Below, in pieces: positions 1 to 4,328 of a stretch of DNA of 6,173 nucleotides (positions are counted from its first letter, which is position 1; each line of letters begins with the position of its first letter). The stretch is taken from assembly GCA_937900675.1 (NCBI GenBank), contig CALCEA010000042.1, forward strand, positions 1-6,173, written 5' to 3'. The position numbers were made by a program, and so were the translations under genes. The DNA comes from an uncultured Chitinophagaceae bacterium. Lineage in GTDB: Bacteria; Bacteroidota; Bacteroidia; Chitinophagales; Chitinophagaceae. A model generated the notes under the pieces. It was given only the letters and a program-made list of their open reading frames with translations, was not told where the DNA came from and did not search any database.

Positions 1-388
<388 letters not shown>

Positions 389-434
389 ATCTTTTTTTTC
401 TGTTAATGATTTCAATCCAATATGTAAATTATTG

Positions 435-468
435 TTTTATCAGTCTATTAGTTTAGACACCGATAAAA
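435..468 (+). other. Hairpin in the 23S-5S spacer, probable rRNA processing element
   Basis: The spacer 389-477 holds no tRNA. It contains a compound inverted repeat: TTTTATC (435-441) pairs with GATAAAA (462-468), and inside it GTCTA (443-447) pairs with TAGAC (454-458) around a 6-base loop. A 1-base and a 3-base interior loop separate the two stems. The hairpin ends 9 bases before the 5S 5' end. There is no T run after it, so it is not a terminator. A role in RNase cleavage of the precursor is inferred from its position only. Confidence 0.5.
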
Positions 469-477
469 TTACCGTCT

Positions 478-587
<110 letters not shown>

Positions 588-597
588 TTTATTAAAG

Positions 598-632
598 AAT
601 CCTCATCATTTATTTGATGGGGATTTTTTTTT
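598..632 (+). terminator. Intrinsic terminator of the rRNA operon
   Basis: An 11-bp stem (598-608 with 615-625, one G-T wobble) encloses a 6-base loop TTTATT and runs into nine T residues at 624-632. This is a strong rho-independent terminator just after 5S. Its left edge overlaps the stop codon of the convergent methyltransferase gene (606-608), and its right arm and T run encode that protein's last residues on the other strand. On the - strand the stem is followed by a region with only a few T residues, so termination in that direction would be weaker. Confidence 0.9.
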
Positions 633-1367
633 GGCATGCACCATCCAATCCCAAGGCTTTGGATTCTTTAACCATTTGGGTGCTTCGTGAAATTCAGTTG
701 TCCATTCGTATTCTATCTTCTGAATAGTCTTTATAGTAAAGCCTTCTAGATCTAAAAGTAATTCTAGTTCTTCTTTTAAGAAATGCTTGGTAGGTACATC
801 ATCGATATCTGTTACTCCATCTTTAATAAACCTGATTTGATCAATGGCTCTTTTGCCTGTAGGTGCTTTATCATCTTTAGCATCGTCTACATTGTATTTA
901 TTGGCAATGATATGACTAAACAATTTGGATTCTAAACTAGGTACTACTAAAACCAAATCTGCTTTCGGTTTTAAAAAACTAGCCATATGTTGAAAGAACA
1001 GGTTTCTCTTTTTTAAATCTGAAGTTAGAATCGCATTAATACATATAGCAGCGTCAAACGCTTTACTAGCAAGGGTTTTAGCAGACATGTCTACTCGTTC
1101 GTAACTAATATTATGGAGTGCTGTATATTTTTTCTCCGCAATAGCTAAATTTTTAGAAGAGATATCAATGGCGTGTACCTGTTTAAATAAGGGAGATAAT
1201 ACTGGAAGCCATTTACCTACAGCACAACCTATATCAATGATGCTTTTCTTTTTACTTGCAAAAGACTCAATGGCTTTTACAATATATCCTTGCTTGTCGT
1301 TTTTTAAAACATCAAAGATTTCTGTTTCGTAAATAGGGGCAATTTTTTCCCAGTAGGATTTTTCCAT
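606..1367 (-). CDS. Class I SAM-dependent methyltransferase, substrate unknown
   Basis: A 253-aa protein with the Rossmann-type fold of class I methyltransferases. Motif I, which binds S-adenosylmethionine, is IIDIGCAVG at residues 43-51. The motif II acidic residue that usually holds the SAM ribose is D68 in HAIDIS, and a motif IV-like strand FDAAICINAIL is at 104-114. The following strand (LVLVVPS, about 138-144) fits motif VI. The C-terminal 100 residues, including a tryptophan-rich PKPWDW segment near the end, presumably shape the substrate site but match no family I can name. No signal peptide or membrane segment is seen, so it should be cytosolic. ATG at 1367 starts 9 bases after the stop of the aldo/keto reductase gene, so the two are probably co-transcribed. 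The last codons (AKKKSPSNK) lie within the rRNA terminator, including a run of nine A residues on the coding strand. Function beyond methyl transfer is not inferable. Confidence 0.88.
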   Translation of the reverse strand: MEKSYWEKIAPIYETEIFDVLKNDKQGYIVKAIESFASKKKSIIDIGCAVGKWLPVLSPLFKQVHAIDISSKNLAIAEKKYTALHNISYERVDMSAKTLASKAFDAAICINAILTSDLKKRNLFFQHMASFLKPKADLVLVVPSLESKLFSHIIANKYNVDDAKDDKAPTGKRAIDQIRFIKDGVTDIDDVPTKHFLKEELELLLDLEGFTIKTIQKIEYEWTTEFHEAPKWLKNPKPWDWMVHAKKKSPSNK

Positions 1368-1376
1368 GTAATTCTT

Positions 1377-2255
1377 TTAAGCTACTTCAGCTCCCACTGA
1401 AGCGCTGTATAGTTTATAAAAATCTTCTGTACTAAGTTTGATATGCATGGCTTCTTTGGCTTGCTTAATTCTAGCAAACTGTGTGGTGCCAATTACTGGA
1501 GTAATTTTTGCAGGATGCGTATACAAGAAAGCCAATAGTATTTCATTGATACCTGTTCCATATTGCTTAGACAACGCTTCTGCACAATCTAATATGCGTT
1601 GATGCTTTTCTGTTTTCTCTGTGAACAATGCATTACCCCATGGTGACCATGCTTGTGCTTTGATAGCATTGTTTTGACATTGATCCAATACGCCATTGGT
1701 AAATGCATCCAAGTTGGTTACAGAAATTTCTACCTGATGGTAATCCACTTTAATATGCTTATTGATTAAGCTTAATTGAGATGGGGTGAAATTAGAGACA
1801 CCAAAGGATTTGATTTTACCAGCTGCTTTTATTTGTGTGATAGTCTCTGCAATCTCTACAGGATTCATCAACACATCTGGTCTATGTATCAATAAGGTAT
1901 CTATATAATCGGTATGAAAATTTTTAAGCGATTGATCTACGCTCGCTTTAATATGCGCTGCACTGGTATTGTATGATTTAATCTGGTGTGCAGGTCTATT
2001 GGGTGTAAGCATTTGAATACCACACTTGGTAATAATCTTTATTTGAGTTCTAAGACTACTATTATTTTGTAGTGCTTTACCAAACTCAGCCTCTGTGGTA
2101 TAATGTCCATATATATCTGCATGATCAAATTCGTTTAAGCCAATACTTAAACATTGATAAATTATTTCTTCATATTGCTCGGTAGTAAATTGGCTTCCCC
2201 AAGTACCCCATCTCATTACACCTACAATAGGTTGGTGGTTGATTATATTTTTCAT
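1377..2255 (-). CDS. Aldo/keto reductase, YdhF-like
   Basis: A 292-aa NADPH-type oxidoreductase with the AKR (beta/alpha)8 barrel, expected to reduce carbonyl groups in the cytosol; the physiological substrate is unknown. The catalytic tetrad is complete: D44 and Y49 in FDHADIYG, K77 in ITKCGI, and H124 in LLIHRPD. Later hallmarks are GKIKSFGVSNFTPSQ (about 145-160), YHQVEIS, and the cofactor-binding PVIGTTQFARI near residue 255. The DHADIYG, KCGI, HRPDxLM and QVEIS motifs, the length (E. coli YdhF is about 298 aa) and the C-terminal end all resemble E. coli YdhF more than other AKRs. Orthology across phyla is not proven, so no symbol is given. ATG at 2255 is the first plausible start and gives a full N-terminal barrel strand. 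Only 37 bases separate it from the upstream terminator, with no clear promoter. The methyltransferase follows 9 bases downstream. Confidence 0.93.
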   Translation of the reverse strand: MKNIINHQPIVGVMRWGTWGSQFTTEQYEEIIYQCLSIGLNEFDHADIYGHYTTEAEFGKALQNNSSLRTQIKIITKCGIQMLTPNRPAHQIKSYNTSAAHIKASVDQSLKNFHTDYIDTLLIHRPDVLMNPVEIAETITQIKAAGKIKSFGVSNFTPSQLSLINKHIKVDYHQVEISVTNLDAFTNGVLDQCQNNAIKAQAWSPWGNALFTEKTEKHQRILDCAEALSKQYGTGINEILLAFLYTHPAKITPVIGTTQFARIKQAKEAMHIKLSTEDFYKLYSASVGAEVA

Positions 2256-2292
2256 GTATTAAATATAAGAAAAACCACTTTGAATTATGGGC

Positions 2293-2326
2293 AAAAAAAA
2301 TCCCGACACTCACTGAGTGTCGGGAT
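2293..2326 (-). terminator. Intrinsic terminator of the RRM protein gene
   Basis: A perfect 12-bp stem (2300-2311 with 2315-2326) with a 3-base loop, GC-rich in the middle, is followed on the - strand by eight T residues (the complement of 2293-2300). It starts 18 bases after the RRM gene stop at 2345. It separates that gene from the aldo/keto reductase downstream. On the + strand there is no T run after the stem, so it acts in one direction. Confidence 0.93.
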
Positions 2327-2344
2327 GTATTGCAACGAGGTTGA

Positions 2345-2731
2345 TTAATATCTGTTATATTCACCACCACCATTACCGCCACGGTCACGGTTATAACCGC
2401 CGCCAGTTCCGCCGCGATTGAAACCACCGCCACCACGATTACCACCACCACCGTAAGGCTTCTTGAAAGAAGATCTTTCGCCTTCTGGTCTTGGAGTAGA
2501 CTCGTTTACGACAATGTTACGACCCAATACTTCTGTGTCGTGAAGTTGAGCGATAGCTGCTTTAGCTTCGTCATCATTTGACATTTCAACAAAACCGAAA
2601 CCTTTGCTTCTGTTGTTGTTAAATTTGTCAGTTACAATTTTTGCACTTGCTACTGCACCGAATGGAGTAAACAAGTTCTCAAGATCTTCGCTAGTCATGT
2701 TCCAGCTAAGATTTCCAACATAAATGTTCAT
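2345..2731 (-). CDS. RNA-binding protein, single RRM with glycine-rich RGG-type tail
   Basis: A 128-aa protein with one RNA recognition motif at about residues 1-78 and a low-complexity tail. RNP2 is IYVGNL at 3-8 and RNP1 is KGFGFVEM at 43-50. The aromatic residues that stack on RNA bases (Y4, F45, F47) are all present. Residues 93-128 are almost entirely Gly, Arg, Asn and Tyr, with several RGG/RGGGG repeats, as in plant and cyanobacterial glycine-rich RNA-binding proteins. The family is common in Bacteroidota and is generally thought to act as an RNA chaperone, often linked to cold response; that role is inferred here. It is a single-gene unit with its own promoter about 55-85 bases upstream and a strong terminator 18 bases downstream. 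The ATG at 2731 gives a canonical RRM start. The glycine codon run is repetitive and could vary in length between strains. Confidence 0.95.
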   Translation of the reverse strand: MNIYVGNLSWNMTSEDLENLFTPFGAVASAKIVTDKFNNNRSKGFGFVEMSNDDEAKAAIAQLHDTEVLGRNIVVNESTPRPEGERSSFKKPYGGGGNRGGGGFNRGGTGGGYNRDRGGNGGGEYNRY

Positions 2732-2787
2732 GTTCTTTAAAATTAAGTGATCTAAATACCTCCAGGCAAAATACCCTTCGGACTATA

Positions 2788-2818
2788 CGAAGATAGTCAT
2801 TAATACTCCGCCACCAAG
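2788..2818 (-). promoter_or_regulatory. Predicted Bacteroidota-type promoter of the RRM gene
   Basis: On the - strand, CTTG (2818-2815) is followed after exactly 19 bases by TATCTTCG (2795-2788). The Bacteroidota consensus is TTTG, about 19 bases, TAnnTTTG, so three of four and five of six conserved positions match. Transcription would begin near 2784, giving a leader of about 50 bases. The leader holds GGAGG (2763-2759), which is 27 bases from the ATG and too far away to act as an ordinary ribosome binding site. The -7 box lies inside a perfect inverted repeat (GACTAT 2781-2786, ATAGTC 2793-2798). Confidence 0.55.
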
Positions 2819-2871
2819 CTAATTACTGTTAATTTCCGCTTTTCGGTCTGTTTTAGGGCCTTTAAACTAAC

Positions 2872-2905
2872 AAAAAACCCTTTCTAATGGTTTAGAAAGG
2901 GTTTT
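2872..2905 (-). terminator. Intrinsic terminator of the rpsF-rpsR-rplI operon
   Basis: A perfect 14-bp stem (2874-2887 with 2892-2905) with a 4-base loop, followed on the - strand by six T residues (the complement of 2877-2872) and a T-rich stretch. It lies about 48 bases past the rplI stop. On the + strand the stem is followed by only four T residues and then GAGGGG, so - strand use is clearly favoured. The rest of 2732-2952 holds the RRM promoter and leader and no further gene. Confidence 0.9.
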
Positions 2906-2952
2906 GAGGGGATATTTTGGGGATATTCTCCCGAAACTATCTACTAATAAGA

Positions 2953-3402
2953 CTAAGCTTCAGCAGCGATCTCGATATCGATTTCTGTAGTTTGACCATT
3001 ACCAAAATCAATAGTTGCTTTGTAAGCACCTAATTCTTTGATATCATCAGCAACAGAGATTCTTCTTCTATCAATCTCGTAACCTTTTTGCTCACGAATA
3101 GCTTTTGTAACTTGTAAAGATGTGATGCTACCAAAAATCTTATTGTTCGCACCCACTTTAGCAGTCAATTTAACTGGGCCATTAGTTAATACAGCAATTA
3201 CTTTTGTAATTTCTGCTAACATAGCCGCTTCCTTCTTTGCTTTTACTTTCAAACGCTCTTCGTATTGTTTTAAATTAGAAGGGTTTGCTTCTACAGCATG
3301 CTTAGTTGGAAACAAGTAGTTACGAGCGTAACCGTTCTTCACAGTCACTAATTCGTCCTTTCCGCCTAAATTGTCTACATCTTTAATTAAGATAACTTGC
3401 AT
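2953..3402 (-). CDS. rplI: 50S ribosomal protein L9 (bL9)
   Basis: A 149-aa large-subunit protein that binds 23S rRNA near the L1 stalk and reaches toward the neighbouring ribosome; in other bacteria it helps limit frameshifting. The N-terminal domain opens with MQVILIKDVDNLGGKDELV and carries the family signature NGYARNYLFP at 23-32. A long charged helix spans about 41-74 (KQYEERLKVKAKKEAA), and the C-terminal RNA-binding domain includes KIFGSIT and EIDRRRI. Length is typical. An ATG 48 bases further upstream is in frame, but the added 16 residues do not resemble L9 and lie over a hairpin, so the start is placed at 3402. It is the last gene of the operon, separated from rpsR by 96 bases, with a terminator after it. 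The stop codon is TAG. Confidence 0.97.
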   Translation of the reverse strand: MQVILIKDVDNLGGKDELVTVKNGYARNYLFPTKHAVEANPSNLKQYEERLKVKAKKEAAMLAEITKVIAVLTNGPVKLTAKVGANNKIFGSITSLQVTKAIREQKGYEIDRRRISVADDIKELGAYKATIDFGNGQTTEIDIEIAAEA

Positions 3403-3428
3403 AATAATTGTTTTAGTTCCCAAGAGCC

Positions 3429-3472
3429 CAGCAATTTTTGTTGCTGTCACTCGCCTTGATTTTTATCGCGAG
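3429..3472 (-). promoter_or_regulatory. Paired hairpins in the rpsR-rplI intercistronic region
   Basis: The 96-base gap 3403-3498 carries two inverted repeats in succession on the - strand RNA. The first is CTCGC/GCGAG (3472-3468 with 3454-3450), extended inside by GAT/ATC around AAAA with a 3-base bulge. The second is CAGCAA/TTGCTG (3446-3441 with 3434-3429) around a 6-base loop. Neither is followed by a T run, so neither is a typical terminator. Possible roles are an RNA processing site, an mRNA stabiliser or a translational control element for rplI. These are inferences; only the repeats are seen. Confidence 0.4.
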
Positions 3473-3498
3473 ATTAGGGATGGTTGACTAATTGGATT

Positions 3499-3762
3499 CT
3501 ATTTTAATAAATCTGTTACATATGGTAACAACGCCATTTGACGAGCCTTCTTAACTGCATCAGCCACTTTTCGTTGGTACTTCAAAGAGTTTCCGCTCAA
3601 ACGACGAGGTAACATTTTACCTTGCTCGTTGATGAATTTCTTCAAGAACTCGATGTCTTTGTAATCTACATACTTGATACCATACTTCTTAAAACGACAG
3701 AATTTCTTCTTTGGTTTTTCCTGTTTGATCGCTGTAAGGTATTTGATTTCATTCTTTGCCAT
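3499..3762 (-). CDS. rpsR: 30S ribosomal protein S18 (bS18)
   Basis: An 87-aa small-subunit protein that pairs with S6 on the platform of the 30S subunit, binding the central domain of 16S rRNA. The N-terminal tail is lysine-rich (KPKKKFCRFKK, 16-26) and contains one cysteine, C22, so the zinc-binding form seen in some bacteria is not present. The conserved core is YKDIEFLKKFINEQGKMLPRR (34-54), then SLKYQRKVADAVKKAR (59-74) and the family ending MALLPY (76-81). Length is typical for Bacteroidota. It begins 16 bases after the rpsF stop, and its partner S6 is the preceding gene, as in most bacteria. No priB or ssb gene lies between rpsF and rpsR, unlike the enterobacterial and Bacillus arrangements respectively. 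Confidence 0.97.
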   Translation of the reverse strand: MAKNEIKYLTAIKQEKPKKKFCRFKKYGIKYVDYKDIEFLKKFINEQGKMLPRRLSGNSLKYQRKVADAVKKARQMALLPYVTDLLK

Positions 3763-3778
3763 GATGGTAAAAATTTAA

Positions 3779-4132
3779 TTAAGCCTCTTGTGCTTTGTGA
3801 ACAGGGAAACCGCCGTTTCTCTTAATGTGGTTGTACTCAACTGCGTACTTGTCAAGTTTAGTAATCATATGACGCATGATTTGCTCGTCACGCAAGAACT
3901 GTACTTTTAATTTTTCGTTAATAGTAGCAGGACCAGTGAATTCTAGTACCCAGTAGATACCAGTAGTTTTCTTATCGATTGGATAAGCAAGTGATTTTAA
4001 ACCCCAAGGATTTGAGGCTACAGTGTCTCCACCATTTTCTTTGATGAAGTCTTGGTATTTTTTCTGAGCAGATTTGAAATCATCTTCAGATAATACCGGT
4101 GTGAAAATCACCATTAATTCGTAATTGTTCAT
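3779..4132 (-). CDS. rpsF: 30S ribosomal protein S6 (bS6)
   Basis: A 117-aa small-subunit protein that forms a dimer with S18 on the 30S platform. Family marks are the opening strand NNYELMVIFTP (2-12), the segment WGLKSLAYPIDKKTTGIY (43-60) matching the conserved W-G-x-K/R-x-L-A-Y-P-I motif, and FLRDEQIMRHMITK (79-92) in the last helix-strand unit. The tail after residue 105 is short. An in-frame ATG lies 45 bases upstream at 4177, but the 15 extra residues are polar and unlike any S6, so the start is placed at 4132. No Shine-Dalgarno sequence precedes it. It is the first gene of rpsF-rpsR-rplI, and its upstream leader has candidate promoter and alternative hairpins. In several bacteria the S6-S18 complex represses its own mRNA; whether that holds here cannot be seen. 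Confidence 0.97.
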   Translation of the reverse strand: MNNYELMVIFTPVLSEDDFKSAQKKYQDFIKENGGDTVASNPWGLKSLAYPIDKKTTGIYWVLEFTGPATINEKLKVQFLRDEQIMRHMITKLDKYAVEYNHIKRNGGFPVHKAQEA

Positions 4133-4194
4133 TACTTGAATTTTTTGGTTAAATAATTGGTTTTTCCCAGTGGACATTTCGATTACTCAAAATG

Positions 4195-4215
4195 AATCAG
4201 CCAAAACTGATTTGG
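4195..4215 (-). promoter_or_regulatory. Alternative hairpins in the rpsF leader
   Basis: Two stems that cannot form together lie at the predicted 5' end of the rpsF mRNA. One pairs AATCAG with CTGATT (4195-4200 with 4207-4212, a perfect 6 bp with a 6-base loop). The other pairs CCAAA with TTTGG (4201-4205 with 4211-4215, 5 bp). They share bases 4201-4212. Ribosomal protein leaders often fold into binding sites for the encoded protein, so this is a candidate S6-S18 target, but I could not identify the published S6:S18 motif with confidence. Confidence 0.3.
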
Positions 4216-4220
4216 GAGGG

Positions 4221-4228
4221 CGAAGGTA
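4221..4228 (-). promoter_or_regulatory. Candidate -7 promoter element of the ribosomal protein operon
   Basis: TACCTTCG on the - strand matches the Bacteroidota -7 box TAnnTTTG at five of six conserved positions and resembles the TATCTTCG box of the RRM gene in this window. It would start transcription near 4217 and give a leader of about 85 bases. The expected -33 TTTG is not found 19 bases upstream (the bases there are GCCG), so the call is tentative. Confidence 0.4.
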
Positions 4229-4256
4229 CGCTATTTCAGTGGATTTTCGGCCATTT

Positions 4257-4279
4257 TTAGCTTTAAAAATGAAAGCTAA
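4257..4279 (-). other. AT-rich inverted repeat between endonuclease and rpsF
   Basis: TTAGCTTT (4257-4264) and AAAGCTAA (4272-4279) form a perfect 8-bp stem with a 7-base loop. It lies about 50 bases past the endonuclease stop. On the - strand the stem is followed by AAATGG rather than T residues, so it is at best a poor terminator. It sits about 30 bases upstream of the candidate rpsF -7 box and could instead be a protein-binding site. The rest of 4133-4328 holds the rpsF leader and promoter and no gene. Confidence 0.35.
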
Positions 4280-4328
4280 TTTAAGATCATACAACTATCT
4301 GATAATGAGTAACTTAGAAGGAATACTA

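Noticed and set aside
389..477. tRNA gene or CRISPR repeat in the 23S-5S spacer
   Set aside because: No cloverleaf, T-loop sequence or repeated unit is present; only one hairpin was found.
2256..2292. TATATTTA before the reductase ATG as a -7 promoter box
   Set aside because: There is no TTTG at the right distance, and the start of transcription would fall almost on the ATG; too weak to call.
2170..2451. 93-codon valine-rich frame on the - strand overlapping the RRM gene tail
   Set aside because: It is the glycine-codon repeat of the RRM tail read in another frame, and it continues through the terminator and the start of the reductase gene.
2362..2455. Repetitive GGT/GGC-rich stretch as a possible DNA repeat element
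   Set aside because: It is explained by the glycine-rich coding sequence of the RRM protein tail; there is no unit of fixed length.
3403..3450. Longer rplI start giving 16 extra N-terminal residues
   Set aside because: The L9 family begins at MQVILI; the added residues are not L9-like and overlap the intercistronic hairpin.
4133..4177. Longer rpsF start giving 15 extra N-terminal residues
   Set aside because: S6 proteins begin at the first strand (NNYELMVI); the extra residues are polar and lie in the leader region.
4257..4279. AT hairpin as terminator of the endonuclease gene
   Set aside because: The stem has little GC and no T run follows it on the - strand, so it was kept only as an inverted repeat.
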